Assembly (NCBI RefSeq): GCF_006874585.1
Contig: NZ_CP029761.1
Location: 197,001 to 261,000 of the forward strand
Source: Sphingomonas sp. IC081
GTDB taxonomy: Bacteria > Pseudomonadota > Alphaproteobacteria > Sphingomonadales > Sphingomonadaceae
DNA: 64,000 nt
Direction: 5' to 3'
Both the position numbers and the translations under genes were made by a program. The first letter of the stretch is position 1, and each line of letters begins with the position of its first letter. Positions 52,783 through 61,526 of the stretch are shown here, in pieces. The notes under the pieces were generated by a model that was given only the letters and a program-made list of their open reading frames with translations, did not search any database and was not told the DNA's origin.

Positions 52783-53595
52783 ATGACGTTCGACAGCAAC
52801 CGGGCCTGGAACGAGGCGAGCCGCGCGGTTTCCGCCAACAAGGAAGTGGTTCTGGCCATCGCGGGGGTCTTTTTCCTGTTGCCGCAGTTGATCTTCTCGA
52901 TCTTTTTTCCGGCGCCGGAAATGGCGAGCGGCGGCACCGAGCAGCAGGTGCTGGATGCGGCGAGCGCCTATTACGCCTCGATTCTCCCGGTGATGATTCC
53001 CGTCGCCCTCTGCCAGGCGCTGGGCACTCTGGCGCTGCTCGGCGTGCTCGATACCGATCGCCGTCCGACCGTGGGCGAGGCGATCGGCAATGGCCTCAAG
53101 GCGCTGTTGCCTTACCTGCTGGCACAGCTGGTGATGGGTTTTGCATTGATGAGCATCGGCCTCGCCGTGGCGACGGTCTTCGCGGCGGCGGGCGGCAAGG
53201 TGGGCGTGATCATCGGCCTTGCCATCGGTTTTGTGCTGGTGGTGCCGATCGGTGTGCGGCTGTCGCTGGTGGCGCCGGTGATCGCGGTGGACAAGCTGCG
53301 CAATCCGATCGCCGCCCTGATCGTTTCCTGGCGGCTGACCAAGGGCAACACGGCGCGGATCTTCGGCTTCTATGCGCTCCTGTTCGTGGCGATGATGGTG
53401 CTGATGCTGGTTTCGGGCATCGTCACGCTGCCGATCGGCCTGCTGGCGCCCAAGGACATCGCGGTGCCGGTCGGCGCGGGCGTCCAGTCGCTCGTCGCGG
53501 CGCTGATGGCGGCCTATTTCGTGGCGGTGATCGGCCAGATCCACCGCCAGCTTTCCGGGGGATCGCCAGAGGCGCTGACCAACCCGTTCGAGTGA
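52783..53595 (+). CDS. Multi-pass membrane protein
   Basis: Inner-membrane protein of 270 residues with six or so helices after a soluble, amphipathic N-terminus ([20 protein letters not shown]). It resembles the YciC-like or glycerophosphoryl-phosphodiesterase membrane-domain group, with a conserved [20 protein letters not shown] segment. No catalytic motif is seen and the function is unknown. It ends before a bidirectional terminator at 53669. Confidence 0.7.
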   Translation: MTFDSNRAWNEASRAVSANKEVVLAIAGVFFLLPQLIFSIFFPAPEMASGGTEQQVLDAASAYYASILPVMIPVALCQALGTLALLGVLDTDRRPTVGEAIGNGLKALLPYLLAQLVMGFALMSIGLAVATVFAAAGGKVGVIIGLAIGFVLVVPIGVRLSLVAPVIAVDKLRNPIAALIVSWRLTKGNTARIFGFYALLFVAMMVLMLVSGIVTLPIGLLAPKDIAVPVGAGVQSLVAALMAAYFVAVIGQIHRQLSGGSPEALTNPFE

Positions 53596-53668
53596 CGGGC
53601 CGCGCTTCCGGGCATCAGGTGCTTCCACCTGATTGGGAAGCGCTCTTGCCTTCACCTGCATGCAAAAA

Positions 53669-53698
53669 GGCCGGCGTTCGGGAACGCCGGCCTTTTTT
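53669..53698. terminator. Bidirectional intrinsic terminator
   Basis: GGCCGGCGTTC (53669-53679), two bases, then its reverse complement, with an A-run before and T-run after. It separates the membrane-protein gene from the convergent methyltransferase. Confidence 0.95.
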
Positions 53699-53719
53699 GT
53701 CTTGCCGATGGCGGGACTT

Positions 53720-53770
53720 TTCCAGTCCCAGGTTTCCAGTCCCAGGTTTCCAGTCCCAGGTTTTCAGTCC
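53720..53770. repeat. 14-bp tandem repeat TTCCAGTCCCAGGT
   Basis: Three exact copies (53720-53761) and a partial fourth, running into the stop codon of the methyltransferase gene at 53764-53766. Looks like slippage; it does not alter the protein beyond its very end. Confidence 0.75.
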
Positions 53771-54396
53771 TCGTCCTTCCAGCCCCACCACATGAAGCAG
53801 GGGGGGACGTTGATCGGTTCGATCTTGTCGTCGATGCGCTTGAAGTGGCGGGCCATGAAGCTCTTGGCCTTGGGCGTGAACTGGTAGACCAGGAATGCGC
53901 CGCCCTTGCGGATCACGCGGTAGGTGGCCGCGGCGATGGCCGGGCCGACACCTTCGGGCAGGGTCGAGAAGGGCAGGCCCGAAAGCACGTAATCGGCCTT
54001 CTCATGGCCGTGCGCGCGCACGATCTCCTCGACGTCGGCCGCCGAGCCGAGCACCGGGATGAAGCGGCTGTCGGTGATCGTGCGGCGCAGGTAGTCGATG
54101 AAAAGCGGGTTCGTGTCGATCACGATCAGCTGGGCATCGCGGCTCATGCGGTCCAGCACCGGGCGGCAGAACGTGCCGACGCCGGGGCCATACTCGACAA
54201 AGAGCTTGGTGTTCGCCCAATCGACGGGCGCCAGCATGCGATTGATCACGAAGCGCGACGAGGGGACGATCGAGCCGACCATCACCGGGTTGCGCAGAAA
54301 TCCTTCGATGAACACGCCCCACGGTCCGAGGCTGTGCTTGATCTTTCGCTTGATTCGCTGGGGGAGCGCCTCTCGGGCAAGCTCGGTACTGGTCAT
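53764..54396 (-). CDS. SAM-dependent methyltransferase (PmtA-like)
   Basis: Class I methyltransferase of 210 residues. GFLRNPVMVGSIVPSSRFV, then VEYGPGVGTFCRPVLDR is the SAM-binding motif I, VIDTNP is motif II, and VLSGLPFSTLPEG follows, as in phospholipid N-methyltransferases (phosphatidylethanolamine to phosphatidylcholine, or dimethyl intermediates). Substrate not proven. The gene is preceded by about 100 bases to the ArsC-like gene. Confidence 0.8.
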   Translation of the reverse strand: MTSTELAREALPQRIKRKIKHSLGPWGVFIEGFLRNPVMVGSIVPSSRFVINRMLAPVDWANTKLFVEYGPGVGTFCRPVLDRMSRDAQLIVIDTNPLFIDYLRRTITDSRFIPVLGSAADVEEIVRAHGHEKADYVLSGLPFSTLPEGVGPAIAAATYRVIRKGGAFLVYQFTPKAKSFMARHFKRIDDKIEPINVPPCFMWWGWKDED

Positions 54397-54498
54397 GCTG
54401 GCGAAAACTCTCGCGTTGTTGTCGTCCTGCGGAGGGCGAAGGCGTGGCAGATCGGGGTGGACATTGCAAGCAAGCCGGGTGGCTATGTTGCAGGGCGA

Positions 54499-54843
54499 TT
54501 ACAAAATCTCGTGGACCTTTTCCATGGGGCGGCAGAGGCGCACGCCCTTGTCGGTCTCGACCAGAGGGCGTTCGATCAGGTTTGGCTCTGCGGCCATCGC
54601 GGCAAGCACCGCGGCATCGTCGGCATCGGGAAGTCCGCGCTCCTGGGCATCGGTGCCGCGCAGGCGCAGGCCCTGCTGCGGGGTGAGGCCCGCGTCCTTG
54701 TAGAGCTGCGCCAGCTTTTCGGCGCTCGGCGGGGTCTTGAGGTATTCGATCACCGTCACGTCCACGCCGGGGGTCTCTTCCAGCACGGCGAGCGTCTTGC
54801 GCGAGGTGCCGCACTTGGGGTTGTGCCAGATCGTGGCTTTCAT
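54499..54843 (-). CDS. arsC: ArsC-family reductase
   Basis: Protein of 114 residues, thioredoxin-like fold. It starts MKATIWHNPKCGTSRKTLAVLEE, with the catalytic Cys11 in NPKCGTSR, and ends RPLVETDKGVRLCRPMEKVHEIL; the conserved Arg cluster (RPLV, RLCRP) is that of the ArsC/Spx-like arsenate reductases using glutathione/glutaredoxin. It follows the 2Fe-2S gene by 12 bases. Other ars genes are absent here, so a general role is possible. Confidence 0.85.
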   Translation of the reverse strand: MKATIWHNPKCGTSRKTLAVLEETPGVDVTVIEYLKTPPSAEKLAQLYKDAGLTPQQGLRLRGTDAQERGLPDADDAAVLAAMAAEPNLIERPLVETDKGVRLCRPMEKVHEIL

Positions 54844-54855
54844 GGAAGCTGTCCT

Positions 54856-55404
54856 TCAGTGTTCGGATGAAGTCGGGTTCAGCGCCGGGACCGCGCGGGC
54901 GGCGTCCTCGGGCGCGATGCCGGGGGCAGGCGCGGCGCTGATGGTTTCCTCGCGCCGCATGACGCGGCCCGCGCGCTGCACGGCGGCGAGCAGGCGCGGG
55001 TGGACGCCGCAGCGGCAGAGATTGGGAATGGCGGCGCCGATCTCGGCCTCGCTCGGGTTGGCATTGCGTGCCAGCAGCGCGGCAGCGGCGATGACCACGC
55101 CCGGCGTGCAGAAGCCGCACTGGATCGCCTGTTCGGCCACCATGGCCTGCTGCACCGGATGCGAACGGTCCTGCGAGAGTCCCTCGATGGTGGTGACGAA
55201 GCGCCCCTCGCACTCGCCCAGGGTGACGAGGCAGGAGCGCAGCGCGGCGCCGTCGACCATGACCGTGCAGGCCCCGCAATCGCCGGTGCCGCAGCCGTAC
55301 TTGGTGCCGGTGAGATTGGCGCCGTCACGCAAGCCCCAGAGCAGCGGTGTCTGCGGATCCATGCGGATCTCGACCGGGTGGTCGTTGAGGGTCAGGCGCG
55401 CCAT
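54856..55404 (-). CDS. Orphan 2Fe-2S subunit (IorA-like, xanthine oxidase family)
   Basis: Iron-sulfur subunit of 182 residues with both clusters expected: plant-type 2Fe-2S (YGCGTGDCGACTVMVDG plus a downstream Cys) and the second 2Fe-2S domain (IQCGFCTPG, then NLCRCGVHPR). It should partner a molybdopterin-binding large subunit, but none is found in the window, so it is an orphan or serves a distant subunit. The second of two ATGs is used because AAGGA lies six bases upstream. mobA, mocA and xdhC elsewhere point to the same cofactor system. Confidence 0.85.
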   Translation of the reverse strand: MARLTLNDHPVEIRMDPQTPLLWGLRDGANLTGTKYGCGTGDCGACTVMVDGAALRSCLVTLGECEGRFVTTIEGLSQDRSHPVQQAMVAEQAIQCGFCTPGVVIAAAALLARNANPSEAEIGAAIPNLCRCGVHPRLLAAVQRAGRVMRREETISAAPAPGIAPEDAARAVPALNPTSSEH

Positions 55405-55457
55405 CGGCATTCCTTAACCATCGCGGCGGCGCGTTTCCAGTCCGGGAGCCATCGATA

Positions 55458-57458
55458 TCAGAGCATTACTTTCATGCCTGCCCAGATCGTGCGCGGCACG
55501 CCGAGGTCCATCGATCCGTCCTGGTTGCGGGTGACGATGGTCTGGTCGGTGAGGTTCTCGGCCCGCAGCACCAGCGAGACCGGGCCGGCCACCGGCACCT
55601 GCAGATAGGCATCGAACGTCGTGGCGGCGGGAAGCACGTATCGCTGCTGATCGTCCTCGAACTGGGCGCCGGTGCGGCGGACCGTGGCGGCGAAGCGCCA
55701 GCCTTCGCGCGGCATCCATGCCAGCGTCGCGGTGGCGGAAAGCCTGGGCACTTGCGCCGGGCGCATGCCGTCCAGCGCCAGTCCTTCGGCCTTCACCCTG
55801 GAATCGGTCCAGGCCAGCGAACCGTCGAGACTGACCGGGCCGAGATCGAGCGCGGCGCTCGCCTCGATGCCACGCGCGCGGATCGCATCGACGTTCTGAC
55901 GCTGCTGGGTATTGGTGGCGACAGTGACGTTGGCGATGGCGTTCTTCAGCCGGTTGTCGAAAGCGGTGAGCGAGAGCGTCAGCGGTGTGATCGGCGTGAC
56001 ATCGATTCCGGCCTCATACCCGCGCAGGCGTTCGGGCTTGAGGTTCGGATTGGCGTTGGTCGTCACCGGAAAGACCACGTAGGGCCGGTATAGCTCGTTC
56101 AGCGTCGGCAGGCGCATGCCGGTATAGGCGGCGGCGCGCAGGCTGACCGCCTCGCCGGCCTTCCACACGATCCCGCCGCGCGCATTGCCCTCCCAGCCCG
56201 AGCGATCGGCATAAGTGCTGTCCTGCGTCACCGCGCCGCTGGTGGGCGAGACCGAGCGGTAGAAGCCATTGCCGATCGTCCAGCGATCGGCGCGGCCCCC
56301 GGCGGTGAGCACCAGGTTGCCGATGGTCCAGTCGTCCTGAAGGTAGAAGCCGAGGTCGGACTGGTCGCCGCCCGCGCGGCGCACGGCGGTCGCAAGGCCG
56401 GTCGCTGCCGAATAGGGCATTTCGAGGAGGTGCCCGGAGGCCAGCTTCACATCGGTGCCGAGGCGCAGCACGTGGTTGCCGCCCACGGGCGGGCGCAGTT
56501 CGGCCTTGCCGCCGATCGCCGTGGTCGGCGTGCGGTGCTGGTCGAGCGTCTTCTTGTAGCTGGTCGAACTGATGACCACGTTCGAGAAGTCCTGCGCTTG
56601 CACATAGCCCAGCACGTCGAACTGCCACTGGCCCCGGCCGACCACACGCAGCGAGGCCTGCTGGCCCTCGGACGTCGAATCCGCGCCCTTGAAGCGCAAG
56701 CTGCGCGAATCGTCGTAGGCCAGCACGGCGGCCTGCAACTCGACGTCGCCCGAGATCGGCGCCACGGCGCGCAGGCTTCCCGAAAGTGTCTCGTAGGCGG
56801 CGCGGGCGGAGGCGGCGACGCGCTGGTCCTTCGGCGTCGTCCAGAAGCCGTCGCCGCGGTCCCACTGGACGCTGGCGACCAGGAAGCCGCTGCCCAGCTT
56901 CGGCGCCGCGGTGAGCGAGGCCTGCGTCTCGCCCCGATCGTTCACCAGCGCCTCGCCTTGCAGCAGGCCGATCTGGTCGGGGCCGGCGCTGCTCATCTCG
57001 ATGGTGCCCGCCACCGCGCCCGATCCGAATGCACCCGATCCGCCGCCGCGCGTCACCCGCACCGAGCCGATGCGTTCGGGGGGAATGGCGCTGTAGGGGA
57101 TGTAGCCGAAGAACGGGTTGGCGACCGGCACGCCGTCGAGCAGCACCAGAGTGCGGCTGGCCGCATTGCCGCCCAGCGCGCGCAAGTTCGCGCCTTGCGC
57201 CGATGGGTTGGCCGAGCGGCTGTCCGAACGGCGGAACTGCGAGAAGCCGGCGACGGAAGACAGCACGTCCTCGATCCGGCCCGAGGCGCTGGAGGTGATC
57301 GTGTCGCGGCCGATGATCTCGACATCGTAGGCGGGCGTTGCCGGACCGTCGTCGAGGCCGTGGCCGGTGACGATGATGGGACTTGCCGGCTCGTCGGCCA
57401 GCGCGGGTGCGGCGAGGGAGACACTCGCCAGCAGGGCAATCTTCAGAGGCTTGCGCAT
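55458..57458 (-). CDS. TonB-dependent outer membrane receptor
   Basis: Receptor of 666 residues. A signal peptide (residues 1-21, ending APALA) is followed by a plug domain (DTITSSASGRIEDVLSSVAG, then NLRALGGNAASRTLVLLDGV) and a beta barrel ending with VPRTIWAGMKVML. It imports a large ligand across the outer membrane. BtuB-like length, but the ligand is unknown. It follows the FAH-family gene by four bases and ends 53 bases before the 2Fe-2S gene. Confidence 0.9.
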   Translation of the reverse strand: MRKPLKIALLASVSLAAPALADEPASPIIVTGHGLDDGPATPAYDVEIIGRDTITSSASGRIEDVLSSVAGFSQFRRSDSRSANPSAQGANLRALGGNAASRTLVLLDGVPVANPFFGYIPYSAIPPERIGSVRVTRGGGSGAFGSGAVAGTIEMSSAGPDQIGLLQGEALVNDRGETQASLTAAPKLGSGFLVASVQWDRGDGFWTTPKDQRVAASARAAYETLSGSLRAVAPISGDVELQAAVLAYDDSRSLRFKGADSTSEGQQASLRVVGRGQWQFDVLGYVQAQDFSNVVISSTSYKKTLDQHRTPTTAIGGKAELRPPVGGNHVLRLGTDVKLASGHLLEMPYSAATGLATAVRRAGGDQSDLGFYLQDDWTIGNLVLTAGGRADRWTIGNGFYRSVSPTSGAVTQDSTYADRSGWEGNARGGIVWKAGEAVSLRAAAYTGMRLPTLNELYRPYVVFPVTTNANPNLKPERLRGYEAGIDVTPITPLTLSLTAFDNRLKNAIANVTVATNTQQRQNVDAIRARGIEASAALDLGPVSLDGSLAWTDSRVKAEGLALDGMRPAQVPRLSATATLAWMPREGWRFAATVRRTGAQFEDDQQRYVLPAATTFDAYLQVPVAGPVSLVLRAENLTDQTIVTRNQDGSMDLGVPRTIWAGMKVML

Positions 57459-57462
57459 GGAA

Positions 57463-58155
57463 TCAGGCCGCCGCGATTTCCAGCACCAGCGGTTCGAGGC
57501 CGTCCACGCGGCCTTCCAGCCTGTCGCCGGGGGCAACGCGACCGACGCCGGCCGGAGTGCCGGTATAGATCAGGTCGCCGGGGGCGAGGTGATATAGGCG
57601 CGAAAGGTCGGCGATCAGTTCGGGGATCGACCAGATCATGTCGCTGAGCGGCGCGTCCTGTTTGGTTTCGCCGTTCTTGGTCAGGGTGATGCGCTGGGCA
57701 GCGAGCGCGCCGAACTCTGCGGCGCGGGTGATCGGGGCGATGACGGCGGCGTTCTCGAAGTCCTTGGCGGTGTCCCAGGGATAGCCCTTGGCCTTCGCGG
57801 CGTTCTGGAGGTCGCGGCGGGTGAGGTCGATCCCGCAGGCATAGCCATAGACGAGGCCCATCGCTTCATCGATGGAGACTTCGAAGCCTTCGGTGCCAAT
57901 GGCGACGACCAGTTCCATCTCGTAGTGGCAATCCTGCGTGCCGGGCGGATAGGGTATCGTCGCCGGGGAATTGCAGATCGCGGCCGGCGCCTTGTTGAAC
58001 CAGATCGGCGCCTCGCGGTCGACTGCGTTGCCCAGTTCGCGGGCATGGGCGGCATAGTTGCGGCCCACGCAGAACACGCGCCGCACCGGATAGCGCGCCG
58101 CCTCGCCGATCACGGCGACCGAAGGCGTGGCGGGCAGTTCGAAAAGCAGGCTCAC
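57463..58155 (-). CDS. Fumarylacetoacetate hydrolase family protein
   Basis: FAH-superfamily enzyme of 230 residues, starting at GTG with AGGAG about 10 bases upstream. Metal-ligand segments are visible: HYEMELVVAIG, CGIDLTRRDLQ, and a C-terminal LIYTGTPAGVGRVAPGDR with the Gly-rich loop. Members hydrolyse or decarboxylate acylpyruvate/oxaloacetate-type compounds. It is followed after four bases by the TonB receptor. Its upstream region contains a palindromic repeat element. Confidence 0.85.
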   Translation of the reverse strand: MSLLFELPATPSVAVIGEAARYPVRRVFCVGRNYAAHARELGNAVDREAPIWFNKAPAAICNSPATIPYPPGTQDCHYEMELVVAIGTEGFEVSIDEAMGLVYGYACGIDLTRRDLQNAAKAKGYPWDTAKDFENAAVIAPITRAAEFGALAAQRITLTKNGETKQDAPLSDMIWSIPELIADLSRLYHLAPGDLIYTGTPAGVGRVAPGDRLEGRVDGLEPLVLEIAAA

Positions 58156-58226
58156 GGGTGAAAATCTCCTGAGGTTTCGCGTTCGCATAGAGTGCCCGGA
58201 TCGGTGCGAAAAGACGTTAGGAGTTA

Positions 58227-58411
58227 TTTGAAAATCCGCCGCAGGCGGATTTTGGCGGCACCAGCCCACTCCCCCACCCGACCACCCACGAGTGTACCCT
58301 GATGGGTGGTCGGCCCCTTCAGCGAAAAGGTCCCCCGGACCTTTTCGTGCTCTTCGGGACGGGAGTGGGCTGGTGCCGCCCCGAAAATGCCCTTTCCGGG
58401 CATTTTCCAAA
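58227..58411. repeat. Modular palindromic repeat element, copy 1 (185 bp)
   Basis: A chain of hairpins: AAAATCCGCC/GGCGGATTTT at the left, a 20-base outer stem starting GGCGGCACCAGCCC with its partner near 58360-58380, two inner stems (GACCACCCA/TGGGTGGTC and GAAAAGGTCC/GGACCTTTTC) and a right hairpin AAAATGCCC/GGGCATTTT. Copy 2 (61361) shares the same order and core bases. It lies between the FAH-family gene and yqgE. Confidence 0.8.
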
Positions 58412-58459
58412 GAGCGCGTAGCGCCTTGCCGTTATGGCCCAAGCGCCTACAATCGCACC

Positions 58460-59020
58460 GTGACCGAGAAACAATACCTCTCCGGAAGGCTGCTGCTGGC
58501 CATGCCGGGCATGTTCGATCCCCGCTTCGACCGCACCGTCAGCGTGATGTGTGTGCATGACGAGAACGGCGCGCTGGGCATCGGCATCGGCCGGCTGCGC
58601 GAAGGTGTTCGCTTCCACGATATTCTTGAAGAGCTCGATATCGATCCCGGCGATACCCCCAATTGTCAGGTGCACGATGGCGGGCCGGTGGAGCCGGGGC
58701 GCGGCTTCATCCTCCATTCCACCGACTGGGGCGGCGCGGACACCTTGCAGGTCCAGCCGCTCTGCGCGCTGACCGCGTCGATGGACGTGCTGCGTGCCAT
58801 CGCCGAAGGCCGCGGGCCGAGCCGCTGGCTGATGGCGCTGGGCTATGCCGGCTGGGGGGCGGGCCAGCTCGAGAGCGAGATGCGCCAGCACGGCTGGTAT
58901 GCGGCCGACCCGCATCCCGAGATCCTGTTCGAAACCCCGGTCGATGCCCGCTGGGGCGCGACATGGCGGGCGGAAGGCATCGATCCCGCCTTGCTGGCGA
59001 GCGAGACCGGTCGGGCCTAG
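58460..59020 (+). CDS. yqgE: YqgE/AlgH family protein
   Basis: Protein of 186 residues, starting at GTG, with YLSGRLLLAMPGMFDPRFDR, then SVMCVHDENGALGI, VHDGGPVEPGRGFILHS and LMALGYAGWGAGQLESEM. These are the hallmarks of the YqgE/AlgH (DUF179) family; the molecular function is unknown, and links to transcription control are proposed. It converges with, and overlaps by four bases, the mocA-like gene. Confidence 0.9.
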   Translation: MTEKQYLSGRLLLAMPGMFDPRFDRTVSVMCVHDENGALGIGIGRLREGVRFHDILEELDIDPGDTPNCQVHDGGPVEPGRGFILHSTDWGGADTLQVQPLCALTASMDVLRAIAEGRGPSRWLMALGYAGWGAGQLESEMRQHGWYAADPHPEILFETPVDARWGATWRAEGIDPALLASETGRA

Positions 59021-59577
59021 CTTCGCAGCGCGTGCAAGTCCTCCGGCCGATCCACGTCCAGCAAGATTGCCGGATCGTCCACCTCATCGAACACCACGTC
59101 CCGGCGGGCACGCAGCAGTCGGCCTGCGCCTTCATCGCCCCCCAGCCTGGCGATCTGCGGGAACAGCCGTGCGCGGAGCAGTGCGGGGTGTCCGGGCCTT
59201 TCCCGGTAACGGGGCAGGGCGGCGATGTTGTTCCCGATGATCGCCGCCAGCCTTGCCGCTTCCCCATGCGGCACCCGGGGCATGTCGCCGAGGAACACAA
59301 ACACACCGTCTGCTCCGGCTGCCGCCGCGATCCCGGCTTTCAGGGACTGCGACAATGCCGCACTGTCGATCCGCAAGGCATCGACTGGCGGTTCGCCTGG
59401 CCATTCGCCGAGGTCGAGGCCGGGCCTTGCCACCACGATCACCCGGGAAACCGGCGCGGCCCGCGCTGCGCGGATCGCATGAAACAGCAGCGGTTCGCCG
59501 TCGAGCAGGGCAGAGAGCTTGTCGCTGCCGAACCGGCTGGAGTGCCCGGCCGCCAGCACCAGCGCGGTGTGGGTCAT
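59017..59577 (-). CDS. mocA: MocA-like molybdopterin nucleotidyltransferase
   Basis: Nucleotidyltransferase of 186 residues. LVLAAGHSSRFGSDKLSALL is the NTP loop, then VFVFLGDMPRVPHGE and the RPGHPALL motif found in cytidylyltransferases making MCD, the cofactor of xanthine-oxidase-type enzymes. Its start overlaps the xdhC stop by four bases, and XdhC is a maturation factor for the same enzymes. Distinct from mobA at 36982. Confidence 0.85.
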   Translation of the reverse strand: MTHTALVLAAGHSSRFGSDKLSALLDGEPLLFHAIRAARAAPVSRVIVVARPGLDLGEWPGEPPVDALRIDSAALSQSLKAGIAAAAGADGVFVFLGDMPRVPHGEAARLAAIIGNNIAALPRYRERPGHPALLRARLFPQIARLGGDEGAGRLLRARRDVVFDEVDDPAILLDVDRPEDLHALRS

Positions 59578-60632
59578 GCCCGCTCGGCCGCCGGGTTCAT
59601 CGCCTGCATGATCTGTGCGAGGATGCCGGTGGCCACTTCGAAGGGTGATTTGCCAAGCCCGGTGACGCCGGGCGAGAGGTTGAGGCGGGCCAGCTCCGCC
59701 TCGCTTGCGCCGAGGGCGCGGAGGGCTGCCAGCCGCCCATCAGCCCGCGATCTTGCGCCGATCATGCCGACCCAGGCCGCCTGGCCGCGCAGGGCGGCAA
59801 GGCAGCCGCCGAGATCGTGTCCGTCCTCGTGGGTGGCGCCGAGATAGGCGGTCCAGCGGTCCATCCCGAGGTCGCTAACGGCCTGTTCCGGCGCGCTGCG
59901 CAAGTAGCGTGAGACCGCGAAGGGCGGCGGCGAATGGGGGCCGTCCGGACGCACCAGCACCGTCTCGAACCCGGTCATCGCGGCGATCAGGGCGGCGGCG
60001 AGTGCGCCCGGATCGCCGCCGGAGACGATCAGGCGGCGTGGTGGATCGTGGCGGCGGGCGAGCGTGAAAGGCGCTTCGCAGAAGGCGAGAAGGGGGCCGT
60101 CGTCGCGCGTCACGCGCCGGGTCAGCCCATCGCTGTGCCAGCGGCAGGGGCGGCGCTCTTCGGCATGGCGCAGCAGGTCGGCGGCGGCCGGGCAGTCGGC
60201 CGCCAGTCGCTCCACCATCACGTGGAGCGCGCCGCCGCAGCGCAGGCGCAGGTCGATCCACGGGCTGCCCTGCCCGTAGTGGAGCCAGCGCGGCTGGCCA
60301 TCGGCGAGGACTTGCGCGGCGTGGTGCGCCACGTCGCCTTCGATGCAATCGCCCGAGAAATAGCCGCTGGCTTCCAATGTGCCATCGGAGCGGGCCGCGA
60401 ACAGCATCTGGGCGCCGGGGCCGCGCGGGGCGCTGCCGGCCACGCGGTAGAGTGTTGCCAGCACGCCAGCGCGGCCACTGGCCCGCGCGGCGGCGAGGGG
60501 CGCGCGAATGTCGTCGATCCAGCCGAACAGCGGCCAGTCGGCATGCGCGATTTCGCCGGGCAAGCCCGCGCCCATCGCGCCAGCCTGCGCGCCAGCCGGC
60601 GTGTCAGCCTGCGTGTCAGCCTGCAAGGGCAC
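59574..60632 (-). CDS. xdhC: XdhC family molybdenum enzyme maturation protein
   Basis: Protein of 352 residues with XdhC N-terminal (GVLATLYRVAGSAPRGPGAQM) and C-terminal Rossmann (LIVSGGDPGALAAAL, then VGMIGARSRADGR and GLGKSPFEVATGILAQIM) domains. It inserts and sulfurates the molybdenum cofactor of xanthine-dehydrogenase-type enzymes. The start is uncertain: GTG at 60632 overlaps the tetR stop, and an ATG at 60575 is possible. The N-terminus holds a short QADT/PAGAQ repeat. Confidence 0.85.
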   Translation of the reverse strand: MPLQADTQADTPAGAQAGAMGAGLPGEIAHADWPLFGWIDDIRAPLAAARASGRAGVLATLYRVAGSAPRGPGAQMLFAARSDGTLEASGYFSGDCIEGDVAHHAAQVLADGQPRWLHYGQGSPWIDLRLRCGGALHVMVERLAADCPAAADLLRHAEERRPCRWHSDGLTRRVTRDDGPLLAFCEAPFTLARRHDPPRRLIVSGGDPGALAAALIAAMTGFETVLVRPDGPHSPPPFAVSRYLRSAPEQAVSDLGMDRWTAYLGATHEDGHDLGGCLAALRGQAAWVGMIGARSRADGRLAALRALGASEAELARLNLSPGVTGLGKSPFEVATGILAQIMQAMNPAAERA

Positions 60633-61224
60633 CTGCCGTGACCGCCGAGCGGTCCCCGATCAGCGGGGCGATGACCAGCCGGTGGAGCAGGGGGGCGACG
60701 GCATCGGGTGCCATTTCCGGTGCATGGCCCAGCCACCAGGCCAGGAGGTCGAACGTGGCGCCGGTGCCGTGGACGACGCCGAGGTCGGCGGGAAGCCAGG
60801 TCACCGGGGTCTCGACCTGGCCCACCAGCCCGCGCGCCTGGCGGATGAACTCGTTGCGCACGATGGCCGCCGCGCCGCCGGCCAGCAGGGCCGACCACAA
60901 GGCGCGGTGCTGCTCGACATAGCGGCACAGCGCCAGCGTGGATTCGAAACTGTCGGCATCGCGCAGCACCGGGATCGTCATCGCCAGAAGATGGGCGATT
61001 TCATCCGAGGCGACGTCGCCGAGCAGGGCTTCCTTGGTCGGATAATGGCGGAAAAAGGTGGCATAACCGATCCCGGCATGGCCGGCGATCTCGCGGATGG
61101 TGATCTGGTCGAACGGGCGCTGCTCCAGCAGCGCGAGCATCGTCGCGTTCAGCGCCTTGCGCGAACGCACCTGCCGCGCGTCGGTGGGCGCGTCCTTCCT
61201 GAACCCGGTGAGTTTTCCGTCCAT
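60616..61224 (-). CDS. TetR family transcriptional regulator
   Basis: Repressor of 202 residues. After a basic N-terminus, the helix-turn-helix is FDQITIREIAGHAGIGYATFFRHYPTKE in part (recognition helix GYATFFRHYP). The C-terminal domain ends in AGALAG. It heads an operon with xdhC and mocA, so control of molybdenum-enzyme maturation is likely. Start uncertain: ATG at 61224 is used. A palindromic repeat lies upstream. Confidence 0.85.
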   Translation of the reverse strand: MDGKLTGFRKDAPTDARQVRSRKALNATMLALLEQRPFDQITIREIAGHAGIGYATFFRHYPTKEALLGDVASDEIAHLLAMTIPVLRDADSFESTLALCRYVEQHRALWSALLAGGAAAIVRNEFIRQARGLVGQVETPVTWLPADLGVVHGTGATFDLLAWWLGHAPEMAPDAVAPLLHRLVIAPLIGDRSAVTAGALAG

Positions 61225-61360
61225 GCCGGTTTTCGTAACAGGACGCCGCCGCACTGTCTAACGCGCCAGTGATGCATGGGATTCATTGACGTCGTGACAA
61301 AAATGAAAGCGGGACGCGTTCTTGGCCCGCATTTCAGCATGTGCCTTGGGCTGGCGGTGA

Positions 61361-61513
61361 GAGACCGTTTGAAAATTCGCGAAACGCGAATTTTGCGGCA
61401 CCGGCCCTCTCCCCCACCCTACCACCCACAGGATACTACCGTTGGGTGGTAGGGTGGGGGAGAGGGCCGGTGCCGCCCCAAAAATGCCCCTCGGGCATTT
61501 TTCAAACGGTCTC
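61361..61513. repeat. Modular palindromic repeat element, copy 2 (153 bp)
   Basis: The two ends (GAGACCGTTTGAAAA, 15 bases) are perfect inverted repeats. Inside, AAAATTCGCG/CGCGAATTTT forms a hairpin, a 33-34-base stem starting GCGGCACCGGCCCTCTCC pairs almost perfectly around a short loop near 61430-61442, and AAAAATGCCC/GGGCATTTTT forms the right hairpin. The order of modules matches copy 1. It lies between the divergent-facing tetR start and the L,D-transpeptidase gene end. Confidence 0.85.
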
Positions 61514-61526
61514 TGAGCCGGCGCTC

